Assembly: GCF_027922325.1 (NCBI RefSeq)
Contig: NZ_BSFL01000002.1
Coordinates: forward strand, 310,001 to 374,000
Length of the DNA: 64,000 bases
Source: Methylopila turkensis
GTDB lineage: Bacteria > Pseudomonadota > Alphaproteobacteria > Rhizobiales > Methylopilaceae
Reading direction: 5' to 3'
Position 1 is the stretch's first letter. Every line of letters starts with the position of its first letter. The notes beneath the pieces are model-generated. The model was not told the origin of the DNA. It ran no database searches and was given only the letters and a program-made list of their open reading frames with translations. The position numbers and the translations under genes are program-made. Positions 1-8,948 of this stretch are shown piece after piece.

Positions 1-1
1 C

Positions 2-1450
2 ATGCTGGCCGACATCGTGCCCGGCACGGGCTCGGTCGCGCTTTCGGTCGGGCGGCCCGGCGCGCTCGACGCCGCGACCTTCAAGCTCGCGCTCGACGGC
101 TACCCCTACGCCTGCTCCGAGCAGCTTTCGAGCCGGCTGGTCGCGCTGATCTACGGCGACGAGCTCGGGCTGTCGTCGCGGACGGCGGGCGCATCGCCCG
201 AGGAGGTGAAGCAGCGGATCGGCGACATCGTCGCCCGCGTGCTGTCGCGCCAGGACGGAAACGGCTCGTTCGGACTGTGGTCCGCGGGCGGCGGCGACCT
301 CTGGCTCGACGCCTATGTCACCGACGTGCTCGCCCGCGCCCGGACCGCGAAGGCCGACGTGCCGGCGAAGGCGCTCGAGCTCGCACTCGACAACCTGCGC
401 AACACGATCGGCCTCAGGCAGGATTCCACGGAGTCCGACGTCGCCTACGCCCATTACGTGCTCGCCCGTTCCGGCCGCGCGCTGGTGGGCGAGCTGCGCT
501 ACCTCGCCGACGTGAAGATCGGCGAGTTCGCGAGCCCGCTGGCGCGGGCGCAGATCGGCGCGGCGCTGGCGCAGATCGGCGACCGGACACGCGCCGAGAA
601 GGCCTTCGCCGCCGCCGAGACCGCGCTCGACGACGACCAGGCCCGGACCGATTTCGGCTCCGGCCTGCGCGATCAGGCCGGCGTCGTCGCCCTCGCCTCG
701 GAGGCGCGGGCGGGCGCCGAGGTCACGCCGCTCGCCCTCCGCCGCATCGGCGAGGCGCGCGCCCAGCGCTCCTACCTGTCCACGCAGGAGAACGCCTGGC
801 TGCTGCTCGCGGCGCGGGGCCTGCGGGCGCAGAGCGCCGACCTTTCGCTCACCGTCGACGGCGCGGCGCGGACCGGGGCGCTCACTGAGACCTATCCGCC
901 GGAGCGGCTCGCCGCCGGGCCGTCGCGCATCGTCAACGCCGGCCAGACGCCGCTTGAGGCCGTCGTCACCGTGCGCGGCGCACCGGCCTCGCCAGAACCG
1001 CCTGCGGAGCGGGATTTCCACCTCGAGCGACGCTACTATACGACCGCGGGCGTCGAGGTGGACCCGTCGAAGGTCGCTCAGAACACGCGCCTCGTGGTCG
1101 TGCTGCGGGTGACGGAGCCCGAGCCGAGGCCCGGCCGCGTGCTCGTGGTCGACCGGCTACCCGCGGGATTCGAGATCGACAATCCCGAGCTCGTCTCCAG
1201 CGCGAAGCTGCCGGCGCTCGGTTTCCTCGGCGAGGAGCCGTCCGCGGCGCATTCGGAGTTCCTCGACGACCGCTTCGTCGCGGCCTTCGAGCGCGAGGCC
1301 GGCGGCGACGCGGTCTACTCCGCGGCCTATGTGGTCCGCGCGGTGACGCCGGGGCAGTTCGCGCAGCCCGCGGCCGTCGTCGAGGACATGTACCGGCCCG
1401 AGCGCTTCGCCCGCACCGGCGCGGGCCGGATCGAGGTGACGGCGAGGTGA
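2..1450 (+). CDS. Bacterial alpha-2-macroglobulin family protein, C-terminal part (5' truncated by window edge)
   Basis: About 480 residues are visible and the gene almost certainly continues upstream of the window, because family members usually exceed 1,500 residues; the ATG at position 2 is probably internal. The thioester motif CSEQ lies at visible residues 38-41 within GYPYACSEQLSSR. It is followed by the helical thioester-domain region (DGNGSFGLWSAGGGDLWLDAYVTDV) and a C-terminal beta-rich receptor-binding-like part. Bacterial members are periplasmic, often lipoproteins, and are thought to trap attacking proteases through the thioester. The stop overlaps the GTG start of pbpC by 4 bp. 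That A2M-pbpC pairing is widespread and suggests joint cell-wall repair and protease defence. The signal peptide lies outside the window. Confidence 0.9.
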   Translation: MLADIVPGTGSVALSVGRPGALDAATFKLALDGYPYACSEQLSSRLVALIYGDELGLSSRTAGASPEEVKQRIGDIVARVLSRQDGNGSFGLWSAGGGDLWLDAYVTDVLARARTAKADVPAKALELALDNLRNTIGLRQDSTESDVAYAHYVLARSGRALVGELRYLADVKIGEFASPLARAQIGAALAQIGDRTRAEKAFAAAETALDDDQARTDFGSGLRDQAGVVALASEARAGAEVTPLALRRIGEARAQRSYLSTQENAWLLLAARGLRAQSADLSLTVDGAARTGALTETYPPERLAAGPSRIVNAGQTPLEAVVTVRGAPASPEPPAERDFHLERRYYTTAGVEVDPSKVAQNTRLVVVLRVTEPEPRPGRVLVVDRLPAGFEIDNPELVSSAKLPALGFLGEEPSAAHSEFLDDRFVAAFEREAGGDAVYSAAYVVRAVTPGQFAQPAAVVEDMYRPERFARTGAGRIEVTAR

Positions 1451-3513
1451 GCGCCTACGGGCGCCCTGCCCGCCTCGCCGCGGGCTGCCTGCTCGCGGCC
1501 CTCGTCGGCGGCGGGGCGGCGGCGGTCGCGCTCGGAGGCTACGCCGCCCCCTCCCCCGGCCGCGCCGAGACGCTGTCGACGCTCGTGGTCGACCGTGACG
1601 GACGGCTGCTGCGCCCGTTCACGGCGACGGACGGCGCCTGGCGGCTGCCGGTCGCGCGCGAGGCGGTCGACCCGCGCTTCGTGCGGCTGCTGACGGCCTA
1701 CGAGGACAAGCGCTTCTTCCGGCACCCCGGCGTCGATCCGCTCGCCGCCGCCCGCGCCGCGGCGCAGGCGTTCAAGCATGGCGGCATCGTCTCGGGGGGC
1801 TCAACGCTGACCATGCAGGTGGTTCGCCTGCTGAACCCGGACCGAGCGCGGACGCTGCGCCGCAAGCTCGACGAGGCCGCGACCGCGCTCGCGCTCGAAC
1901 GGGCCGTCGGCAAGAACGGCGTGCTCGACCTCTATCTCCGGCTCGCGCCCTATGGCGGCAATCTCGAGGGCGTGCGCGCGGCGAGCCTCGCCTATTTCGG
2001 CAAGGAGCCCGCCCGGCTCTCGATCGCGGAAGCCGCGCTGCTGATCGCGATCCCGCAGGCGCCCGAGGCGCGTCGGCCGGACCGCGACGCCGCCGCCGCC
2101 CGCCGCGCGCGGGACCGCGTGCTCGACCGGCTAGCCGAGGCCGGCGCGATCACCGCGGCGGAGGCCGCCCACGCCCTGGAGGAGACGACGCCGTCCGGGC
2201 GGCGGGCGTTCCCGAACCTCGCGGCCCATGCCGCGGAGGCCGCCGCGCGCCGCGCCGGGCCCGGCGGCGTCGTTGGGCTCACCCTCCGCCGCGACGCCCA
2301 GCACGCGCTGGAGGAGCTGGCGCGCGACCGGGCGCGCGCCCTCGGCCCCGGCCTGTCCGCCGCCATCCTCGTCGCCGACCACGCCACCGGCGCGATCGAG
2401 GCGAGCGTCGGGGCGGCGGACTATTTCGACGCAAGCCGGGCCGGCGGGCTCGACCAGACCCGCACGGTGCGCTCGCCGGGCTCGGCGCTGAAGCCCTTCA
2501 TCTACGCGCTCGCCTTCGAGAACGGGATCGCGGCGCCGGCGACGCTGATAGAGGACCGCCCCGCCCGCTTCGGCTCCTACGCGCCGCGCAACTTCGACGA
2601 GGGCTTCCACGGCACGGTGAGCTGCGCGCAGGCGCTGGCGCTGTCGCTGAACATTCCGGCGGTGGCGCTGATGGAGGCGGTCGGGCCGCAGCGCTTCGTC
2701 GCGCGGCTGCGCGCGGCCGGCGCCGAGGTCTCGCTGCCGGGGACCGAGGCGCCCGGCCTTGCGGTCGCGCTCGGCGGCGTCGGTGTGCGGCTCGTCGACC
2801 TCGCCACGCTCTACGCCGGGCTCGCCCGCGGCGGCGCAACCGTGCCGCTGACCGACGACCCGGCGCGTCTCGCGGAGCCGGGCGCGGCCGGGCGACGCCT
2901 CGTCGATCCGGTCGCCGCGGCCCAGGTCGCGCTGGCGCTGCTGAAGAGCCCGCCGCCGGAAGCCGCGCTCGGCGGGCGCATCGCCTTCAAGACCGGCACC
3001 TCCTACGGCTACCGCGACGCCTGGGCGGTCGGCTTCGACGGCCGCCGCGTGGTCGCGGTCTGGGTCGGACGGCCCGACGGCGCCTCGAGCGCGGGCCTCG
3101 TCGGGCGCGACGCCGCCGCGCCGATCCTGTTCGACGCCTTCGCCCGGCTCGGCGGCGGGATCGCGCCGCTCGGCCCCGCCCCGGCGGAGACGACCGTCGC
3201 CGCCGCAGACCTGCCCGCGCCGCTGCGCCGCTTCCGACCCTTCGGGAGCCTTCCGGAGGCGGAGCCCGGCCGCTCGCCGCTCGTGGTCGCCTATCCGCCG
3301 GACGGCGCGCGGGTCGAGCTCGACGGCGGCGCCGAGCTGGCGCTGAAGGCGGCCGGCGGCGTGGCGCCGTTCCGCTGGCTGGTGGACGGACGCCCGCTGC
3401 CGCCCGAACGACGGCGTGAGACGCTGTGGCCGGTCTCCGGACCCGGCTTCGCCCGCGTCACCGTGACGGACGCGACCGGCGCGACCGCCTCGGCCGAGGT
3501 GCGGATCGACTGA
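1447..3513 (+). CDS. pbpC: Penicillin-binding protein 1C (bifunctional transglycosylase/transpeptidase)
   Basis: A 688-residue class A penicillin-binding protein that polymerises and cross-links peptidoglycan in the periplasm. An N-terminal membrane anchor (about 11-35) precedes a GT51 transglycosylase domain with YEDKRFF (catalytic Glu near 86) and GGSTLTMQ (near 117-124). The transpeptidase domain carries SPGSALK (Ser near 343), LSLN and KTGTS (Lys near 515). The last 90 residues resemble the BiPBP_C domain specific to PBP1C. The GTG start overlaps the TGA of the upstream macroglobulin gene (GTGA), indicating translational coupling. Length and domain order are normal for PBP1C. Confidence 0.95.
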   Translation: MSAYGRPARLAAGCLLAALVGGGAAAVALGGYAAPSPGRAETLSTLVVDRDGRLLRPFTATDGAWRLPVAREAVDPRFVRLLTAYEDKRFFRHPGVDPLAAARAAAQAFKHGGIVSGGSTLTMQVVRLLNPDRARTLRRKLDEAATALALERAVGKNGVLDLYLRLAPYGGNLEGVRAASLAYFGKEPARLSIAEAALLIAIPQAPEARRPDRDAAAARRARDRVLDRLAEAGAITAAEAAHALEETTPSGRRAFPNLAAHAAEAAARRAGPGGVVGLTLRRDAQHALEELARDRARALGPGLSAAILVADHATGAIEASVGAADYFDASRAGGLDQTRTVRSPGSALKPFIYALAFENGIAAPATLIEDRPARFGSYAPRNFDEGFHGTVSCAQALALSLNIPAVALMEAVGPQRFVARLRAAGAEVSLPGTEAPGLAVALGGVGVRLVDLATLYAGLARGGATVPLTDDPARLAEPGAAGRRLVDPVAAAQVALALLKSPPPEAALGGRIAFKTGTSYGYRDAWAVGFDGRRVVAVWVGRPDGASSAGLVGRDAAAPILFDAFARLGGGIAPLGPAPAETTVAAADLPAPLRRFRPFGSLPEAEPGRSPLVVAYPPDGARVELDGGAELALKAAGGVAPFRWLVDGRPLPPERRRETLWPVSGPGFARVTVTDATGATASAEVRID

Positions 3514-3608
3514 CGGCGCTCGGGCGCGGCGGAGCTTGATTTTCGGCGCCGGCCGCCTGATATCGGGCTCGCTTCCCCTTCCCGTGAACGACTTGCAAGA
3601 GGCGCGCG

Positions 3609-4265
3609 ATGCCGGACCCGACTTCGCCCCGCACCCCCGAGACCGAAACCGCCGACGAGGCCCCGACGAACGCCGCCGCCGCGACCGACGAGCAGCGCGC
3701 GGACGGCACGGTCGAGCCCGAGGTGACCGAACCGGCCGCGCCGGCCGACCGGACCGCCGAGCTCGAGGCCGCGGTCGCGGACCTGCGCGACCGTTTCCTG
3801 CGCAGCCACGCCGAGATGGAGAACCTTCGCCGCCGCACCGAGCGCGAGGTTCAGGACGCCCGCAAGTACGCGCTGACCGCCTTCGCGCGCGACCTGCTGT
3901 CGGTCGCGGACAATCTGCGGCGCACGCTCGAATCCTCAGGGTCCGCCGGCGAGGCGGCGAAGCCGCTGGTCGAGGGCGTCGAGCTCACCGAGCGCGAGCT
4001 GCTGAAGACGCTCGACAAGCACGGCGTCGCCAAGCTCGACCCGAAGGGCCAGCCGTTCGACCCGAACTTCCACCAGGCGATGTTCGAGGCGCCGGACCCG
4101 AGCGTGCCGAACGGCACCGTGGTCCAGGTGGTGCAGGACGGCTACGTGATCGGCGACCGCCTGCTGCGGCCGGCGATGGTCGGCGTGGCGCGCGGCGGCC
4201 CGAAGCCGGGATCCGCCGAGGCCGCGCCCGCCGAACCGAAGGCCGGCGTCGACCGCACCGCGTGA
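3609..4265 (+). CDS. grpE: Nucleotide exchange factor GrpE
   Basis: A 218-residue cytoplasmic co-chaperone that releases ADP from DnaK. The first 45 residues are acidic and Ala/Thr-rich. A long alpha-helical coiled-coil segment follows ([20 protein letters not shown] and [18 protein letters not shown]), then the C-terminal beta domain with the GrpE signature around [11 protein letters not shown] and [20 protein letters not shown]. The start follows a GCAAGAGGCG stretch. hrcA, often the upstream neighbour in alphaproteobacteria, is absent and pbpC lies upstream. It converges with serA across a long palindrome at 4272-4302. Confidence 0.97.
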   Translation: MPDPTSPRTPETETADEAPTNAAAATDEQRADGTVEPEVTEPAAPADRTAELEAAVADLRDRFLRSHAEMENLRRRTEREVQDARKYALTAFARDLLSVADNLRRTLESSGSAGEAAKPLVEGVELTERELLKTLDKHGVAKLDPKGQPFDPNFHQAMFEAPDPSVPNGTVVQVVQDGYVIGDRLLRPAMVGVARGGPKPGSAEAAPAEPKAGVDRTA

Positions 4266-4271
4266 GCCGGA

Positions 4272-4302
4272 GCTCGCGCGCTCAGAACCTGAGCGCGCGA
4301 GC
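4272..4302. terminator. 14-bp perfect inverted repeat between convergent grpE and serA
   Basis: A perfect 14-bp stem (GCTCGCGCGCTCAG and its complement) encloses a 3-nt loop. It sits just after the grpE stop and overlaps the last codons of serA. There is no T-tract on either side, so a classical intrinsic terminator is not shown. A very stable hairpin between converging genes could still stop or stabilise both transcripts. Confidence 0.5.
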
Positions 4303-5868
4303 CTGCTTCACGTGCTCCAGCGACTGGACCTGGGCGACGACGGCGTCCGGGATCTCGCCGTCGATCTGGACGATGGCGATGGCGTCGCCGCCCTGCGCGG
4401 CGCGTCCGAGATTGAAGGTCGCGATGTTGACGCCCGCGGCGCCGAGCGTCGCGCCGAGCGCGCCGACGTAGCCCGGCTTGTCCTCGTTGGTCACGTAGAG
4501 CATCGACGGCCCGAAGGCGGCCTCGATCTCGATGCCCTTGATGTCGATGATGCGCGGCTTGCCGTCGGCGAACACCGTGCCGGCGACGTGCCGGGTGAGG
4601 TCGCCGGCGGTGACGGTGAGGCGGATGACGCTGTCGTAGGTCTCCGCCTCCTCGCGCAGCACCTCCTCGATTGCGACGCCGCGCTCGCGCGCGATGACGG
4701 GCGCCGAGACCATGTTGATGTCGGCGAGCTGCGGCTTCAGCAGCCCGGTGACGGCCGCCGAGGTCAGCGCGCGGGTGTTCATGTCCGCGACCAGCCCCTC
4801 GTACTCGATGCGGATCGCCGTGATCCCGCTCTCAGTGAGTTGCCCCGCGAAGGAGCCGAGCTTCTCGGCGAGCGCCACGAACGGCTTCAGCCGGGGCGCC
4901 TCCTCGGCGGTGATAGAGGGCGAGTTCACCGCGTTCGAAACCGCGCCGCGGAGCAGGTAGTCGGACATCTGCTCGGCCACCTGCAGCGCTACGTTCTCCT
5001 GCGCTTCCGAGGTCGCGGCGCCGAGATGCGGCGTGCACACGACCGCGGGATGGCCGAACAGCGGGTTCTCGGTCGCGGGCTCGGTCGTGAACACGTCGAA
5101 GCCGGCGCCCGCCACATGGCCGGCGTCCAGCGCGTCGCGCAGGGCCTTCTCGTCCACCAGGCCGCCGCGGGCGCAGTTGACGATACGCACGCCCTTCTTC
5201 ATCCGCATCAGAGCCTTGGCGTCGATGACGTTGCGCGTCTTCTCCGTCAGCGGCGTGTGCAGGGTGATGAAGTCGGCCCGATCGAACAGCTCATCGAGCT
5301 CCACCTTCTCGACCCCGAGGTCGAGCGCGCGCTCCGGCGACAGGAACGGATCGAAGGCGATGACGCGCATCTTCAGGCCGATCGCGCGCTCGGCGACGAT
5401 CGAGCCAATGTTGCCGCAGCCGATGATCCCGAGCGTCTTGGAGGTGATCTCCACCCCCATGAAGCGGTTCTTCTCCCACTTGCCGGCCTGGGTCGACACA
5501 TCCGCCGCGGGAATTTCGCGGGCGACCGCGAACATCATCGCGATGGCGTGTTCGGCGGTGGTGATCGAGTTGCCGAAGGGCGTGTTCATAACGATGACGC
5601 CCTTCGCCGTCGCGGCCGGCAGGTCGACGTTGTCGACGCCGATGCCGGCGCGGCCGATCACCTTGAGGCGCTCGGCGTTGGCGAGGATCTTCGGCGTGAC
5701 CTTGGTGGCCGAGCGGATGGCGAGGCCGTCGTAGCCTCCGATGACGGCGGCGAGCCGGTCCTTGTCCTTGCCGAGATCGGGTTGGAAGTCGACCTCGACG
5801 CCGCGGTCCTTGAAGATCTGGATCGCGGCCGGGGACAGCTTGTCGGAGATGAGGACGCGGGGGGCCAT
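4282..5868 (-). CDS. serA: D-3-phosphoglycerate dehydrogenase
   Basis: A 528-residue enzyme for the first step of serine synthesis, oxidising 3-phosphoglycerate to 3-phosphohydroxypyruvate with NAD. The Rossmann motif GIIGCGNIGS is at about 147-156. The active-site blocks are NCARGGLVDE (Arg), FTTEPATENPLF (Glu) and CTPHLGAAT (His). This is the long form, with an intervening ASB domain and a C-terminal ACT domain (YVTNEDKPGYVGALGATLG), which usually mediates serine feedback. Order on the minus strand is serC, sseB-like, serA. The start ATG at 5868 opens MAPRVLISDKLS as in orthologues. Confidence 0.97.
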   Translation of the reverse strand: MAPRVLISDKLSPAAIQIFKDRGVEVDFQPDLGKDKDRLAAVIGGYDGLAIRSATKVTPKILANAERLKVIGRAGIGVDNVDLPAATAKGVIVMNTPFGNSITTAEHAIAMMFAVAREIPAADVSTQAGKWEKNRFMGVEITSKTLGIIGCGNIGSIVAERAIGLKMRVIAFDPFLSPERALDLGVEKVELDELFDRADFITLHTPLTEKTRNVIDAKALMRMKKGVRIVNCARGGLVDEKALRDALDAGHVAGAGFDVFTTEPATENPLFGHPAVVCTPHLGAATSEAQENVALQVAEQMSDYLLRGAVSNAVNSPSITAEEAPRLKPFVALAEKLGSFAGQLTESGITAIRIEYEGLVADMNTRALTSAAVTGLLKPQLADINMVSAPVIARERGVAIEEVLREEAETYDSVIRLTVTAGDLTRHVAGTVFADGKPRIIDIKGIEIEAAFGPSMLYVTNEDKPGYVGALGATLGAAGVNIATFNLGRAAQGGDAIAIVQIDGEIPDAVVAQVQSLEHVKQARALRF

Positions 5869-5908
5869 AGGCTCGTCTTTCGTGTTCGCCGCCCCTCGCG
5901 GGGCCGGC

Positions 5909-6655
5909 TCAGGTTTTCCGATAGAACGGCTGCACGTCGCGCTCGAAATAGGCGTCGAGCGGCGAGCCGGGGACGGGAACGAAATCGATCGTGTCGGTCG
6001 GGCGGGCGACGTTCTCCAGCACCTCCTCGACGCGGTCGAGCACGGCGTCGAGATCGCTCTCGACCCCGAGCCCGATCACGAGGCGCTTGACGCCGTCGGC
6101 GTCGGCGAACAGCGCCTGCGCGATGTGCGCCGTGGTGACCTCGGGCGTCGTCGCGAACAGCGCGGCGAGCGGCGCGGTGAGATGGGTCGGCATCGGGTCG
6201 GGACGCCCGACCAGCGTCGGGAGCTCTCCGGCGTCCTCGTCGCCGACGTCGGGCGCGTCGTCGAAGCCCTCGTTGGCGCGTTCGAAGTCGCCCTCGAGCA
6301 TGGCCGCGACGTCTTCCGCCATGAACTCGTGGCCGTAGTCCGAGCCCGGATTAAGGACGAAGTTCGCGTCCTCGATCTGGCTGACGATCTGCTTGAACGA
6401 CTGCCGGACGATCAGAAGCCTTTCCTCGCCGAACATCGCCGTGACGCGGCTGTCGGCGGTGAAAATCGGCACGAAGCTCAGGTCCTCGTGCGTCACTTCG
6501 GGCACCGCATAGCCGCCGCCCTTTCCATCCGCCGGATCGAGCAGCGCGAAGGACAGTTCGGCGTCGAGGAACTCCTTGAGAAAAGCGACGCGGTGCGCCG
6601 GCTCCTCGATCGCGCGGATCAGCGAACGTTCGAGAGCGTTCTCGGGCGTGAACAT
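5909..6655 (-). CDS. SseB-like (enhanced serine sensitivity) family protein
   Basis: About 248 residues starting MFTPENALERSLIRAIEEPA. The longer open frame upstream runs into a palindromic repeat and encodes low-complexity residues, so the ATG at 6655 is preferred. The N-terminal half (FLKEFLDAELSFALLD, LSFVPIFTADSRVTAMFGEE) matches the SseB N-terminal domain. The C-terminal half (LVIGLGVESDLDAVLDRVEEVLE) matches the SseB C-terminal domain. SseB was named for a serine-sensitivity phenotype in E. coli; its biochemistry is unclear. Position between serC and serA supports a link to serine metabolism. A short acidic insert (FDDAPDVGDEDAGE) sits mid-protein. Confidence 0.75.
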   Translation of the reverse strand: MFTPENALERSLIRAIEEPAHRVAFLKEFLDAELSFALLDPADGKGGGYAVPEVTHEDLSFVPIFTADSRVTAMFGEERLLIVRQSFKQIVSQIEDANFVLNPGSDYGHEFMAEDVAAMLEGDFERANEGFDDAPDVGDEDAGELPTLVGRPDPMPTHLTAPLAALFATTPEVTTAHIAQALFADADGVKRLVIGLGVESDLDAVLDRVEEVLENVARPTDTIDFVPVPGSPLDAYFERDVQPFYRKT

Positions 6656-6703
6656 GAGGTGGGCTCCGGGCTGGGCTTCATACGTTCGGATGGAAAAACG
6701 CGT

Positions 6704-6794
6704 CGTCATGCCCGCCTTCGCGGGCATCCACGACTTGAGACGACAGTGGGCTTGCGCCCGAAGTCGTGGATACCCGGCTTCGCCGGGCATGACG
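6704..6794. repeat. REP-like palindromic intergenic element
   Basis: About 91 bp between serC and the SseB-like gene. The left arm begins CGTCATGCCCGCC and the right arm ends GCCGGGCATGACG. The two arms, each about 33 nt, are near-perfect inverted complements (CATCCACGACTT against AAGTCGTGGATA), and each arm also carries its own small GC hairpin. This is the form of dispersed REP/BIME-like elements common in alphaproteobacterial intergenic DNA. A decayed relative is at 14407-14500. It may affect mRNA processing between serC and the downstream genes. Confidence 0.75.
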
Positions 6795-6840
6795 CGTCTT
6801 TTTTCGTCGCGAACGGCCGAGCCTGCCGCGCCGGGAAGGC

Positions 6841-8013
6841 TCAGGCCGCCTTGGCGAGCTTCGGCGTAAGCTGCGCATAGGCCCATTCGAGCCAGGGCAG
6901 CAGCGCCGCGACGTCCGAGGCCTCGACCGTCGCGCCGCACCAGATGCGCAGGCCGGGAGGCGCGTCGCGGTAGGAGCCGAAGTCGAAGGCGACGCCCTCA
7001 CGCTCAAGCAACGCGACGAAGGCCTTGGCGAACTCGGCCTGCTCGGCCTTCGGCAGCGCCGCGACGGCTGGATCCGTGAAGACCAGGCAGACGCCGGTGT
7101 TGGTCCAGGTGGCGCGGTCCTCGGCCAGCACGCCGAGCCACGGCGTGCGCGCGACGAAGTCGTAGACCACCTTTGCGGTGGCGTCGGCGCGGGCGATCAG
7201 GCCCTTGAGGCCGCCGACCGATTTGCCCCAGTTCAGCGCGTCGATGTAGTCCTCGACGCAGAGCATGGACGGGGTGTTGATCGTCTCGCCCTGGAACAGG
7301 CCCTCGTCGATCTTGCCGTTCTTCGTCATACGGAACAGCTTCGGCAGCGGCCAGGCCGGCGTGAAGCTCTCCAGCCGCTCGACCGCGCGGGGGCCCATGA
7401 TCAGGACGCCGTGCGCCGCCTCGCCGCCCATGACCTTCTGCCAGGAGAAGGTGACGACATCGAGCTTGTCGTAGTCGAGCTCCATCGCGAAGGCGGCCGA
7501 AGTCGCGTCGCAGATGGTCAGGCCCTTGCGGTCAGCCGGGATCCAGTCGTGGTTCGGGACCCGGACGCCGGAGGTGGTGCCGTTGAAGGTGAAGATGACG
7601 TCGCTGTCGAAATCGACGGCGGCGAGGTCCGGCAGCTTGCCGAACTCGGCGACGGAGGCCTTGGTGTTGGGCAGACGGAGCTGCTTGACCGCGTCGGTCA
7701 CCCAGATCGCGCCGAAGCTCTCCCAGGCCAGCACTTCGACGCCGCGGGCGCCGAGCAGCGCCCACATGGCCATCTCCACGGCTCCCGTGTCGGAGCCCGG
7801 AACGATGGCGATGCGGTGGGTCGCCGGAACCTGGAGAACCTCGCGGGTGAGGTCGATCGCCTGCTTGAGCTTGGCCTTGCCGGCCTTGGAGCGGTGCGAG
7901 CGACCGAGCGCCGCGCCGTTCAGCGCGTCGAGCGACCAGCCGGGGCGCTTGGTCGTGGGTCCGGACGAAAAATTGGGATTGGCGGGGCGGCCCGCGGGAG
8001 CTGCAATCGTCAT
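6841..8013 (-). CDS. serC: Phosphoserine aminotransferase
   Basis: A 390-residue PLP enzyme converting 3-phosphohydroxypyruvate and glutamate to phosphoserine. The PLP-lysine motif [12 protein letters not shown] places the Schiff-base lysine at about 193. The start [21 protein letters not shown] contains the NFSSGP substrate-loop motif. This is the alphaproteobacterial/archaeal-type SerC of about 390 residues rather than the shorter E. coli type. It heads a minus-strand serine cluster ending with serA. Confidence 0.95.
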   Translation of the reverse strand: MTIAAPAGRPANPNFSSGPTTKRPGWSLDALNGAALGRSHRSKAGKAKLKQAIDLTREVLQVPATHRIAIVPGSDTGAVEMAMWALLGARGVEVLAWESFGAIWVTDAVKQLRLPNTKASVAEFGKLPDLAAVDFDSDVIFTFNGTTSGVRVPNHDWIPADRKGLTICDATSAAFAMELDYDKLDVVTFSWQKVMGGEAAHGVLIMGPRAVERLESFTPAWPLPKLFRMTKNGKIDEGLFQGETINTPSMLCVEDYIDALNWGKSVGGLKGLIARADATAKVVYDFVARTPWLGVLAEDRATWTNTGVCLVFTDPAVAALPKAEQAEFAKAFVALLEREGVAFDFGSYRDAPPGLRIWCGATVEASDVAALLPWLEWAYAQLTPKLAKAA

Positions 8014-8143
8014 GGTCCATCCTTCCAGATGGTCAGCCCCTCGTTGGGGAGGGGTGGCCCGCCGCGAGCATTAGGATCGACGCCTGCGGCGGTCAAGCTA
8101 ATTTCGCGGCCCTTGCAGGACGTGCTTCCCGGGCCGTAAACGC

Positions 8144-8173
8144 CGATGGCGGGGCCTCACGACCCCGCCATCG
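8144..8173 (-). terminator. Hairpin downstream of the outer membrane protein gene
   Basis: A perfect 11-bp stem (CGATGGCGGGG / CCCCGCCATCG) with an 8-nt loop, about 32 bp past the omp stop. On the minus strand it is followed only by a weak T run (GCGTTTACGG), so termination is plausible but not textbook. Confidence 0.55.
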
Positions 8174-8204
8174 CAGTTCTCACAAAGATGAGCCGAAGGG
8201 CTCG

Positions 8205-8948
8205 TCAGTCGATCATGTAGCGCACGCCGACGCGGAACTCGTGGGCCTCGAGGTCCTTGAACTTGACCGGCTTGTCGTTGACGCCGCCGAACTTCTTGGT
8301 CTTGCCGTCGCCGAGGTTCAGGTAGCGGTAGCCGGCGTCGACGACCAAGTTCTCCGAGACGTTGTAGCCGATGCCGGCCATGAGCGCCCAGGAGAAGTCC
8401 CAGTTGTTGTCACCCTTGATCTTGCCGCCGGTGCCGTTCGGATTGGTGTAGCGGTAGTTGTCGACCATGATGTACGAGGCGCCGATGCCCGCGCCGACGT
8501 ACGGCGTGATGCCATACCAGGTGCCGAGATCGGCGTAGACGTTCACCAGCGGGGTGAGCGCGGAGATCTTGGCGCGCTCGTCGCTGTAGAGCCCGGCGGT
8601 CGTACAGCCGAAGCAGTCCAGCTTGCCGTCGAACTTGGACTTGAACTCGTAGTCCAGCGTCACGTCGGCGCGGAACCACTCGTTGAACTTGTAGCCGACG
8701 CCGCCGCCGATGACCGCGGTGTCGTTCAGGTCCTCTTCCTTGAACTTCGTGCCGTGGAAGCGGGTGTCCGGGTCGCGATAGACCTTGTAGCCGACGTCGC
8801 CGCGCAGATACCACGCCGAGCCGAACTCGACAGGCTCCGGGACCGGCTCCAGCAGCGGAGGCTCCGGCAGATCGGCCGCATGACCCGCGACCGGCGCGAG
8901 CGCAACAAGGAGCGCGCCCGCAAGCGCGTAGGTCGAAAGTCTGGCCAT
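8205..8948 (-). CDS. Outer membrane beta-barrel protein, Omp25/31-type
   Basis: A 247-residue exported protein. A signal peptide of about 24 residues (MARLSTYALAGALLVALAPVAGHAA) ends in AHAAD-like cleavage context. Alternating beta-strand segments follow (WYLRGDVGYKVYRD, YKFNEWFRADVTLDYEFK, YGITPYVGAGIGASYIMVD, NLVVDAGYRYLNLGDGK). The C-terminal strand ends VGVRYMID. This pattern fits the OmpA-like/Omp25 8-stranded barrel family of Rhizobiales, probably structural in the outer membrane. Two cysteines (CFGC) in a predicted loop are unusual for the family. The upstream region carries a CtrA-type box. Confidence 0.88.
   Translation of the reverse strand: MARLSTYALAGALLVALAPVAGHAADLPEPPLLEPVPEPVEFGSAWYLRGDVGYKVYRDPDTRFHGTKFKEEDLNDTAVIGGGVGYKFNEWFRADVTLDYEFKSKFDGKLDCFGCTTAGLYSDERAKISALTPLVNVYADLGTWYGITPYVGAGIGASYIMVDNYRYTNPNGTGGKIKGDNNWDFSWALMAGIGYNVSENLVVDAGYRYLNLGDGKTKKFGGVNDKPVKFKDLEAHEFRVGVRYMID

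Noticed and set aside
4312-6090. A 592-codon plus-strand frame opposite serA
   Set aside because: Antisense shadow of serA and the SseB-like gene, with Arg/Asp/Gly-biased composition and no recognisable family.
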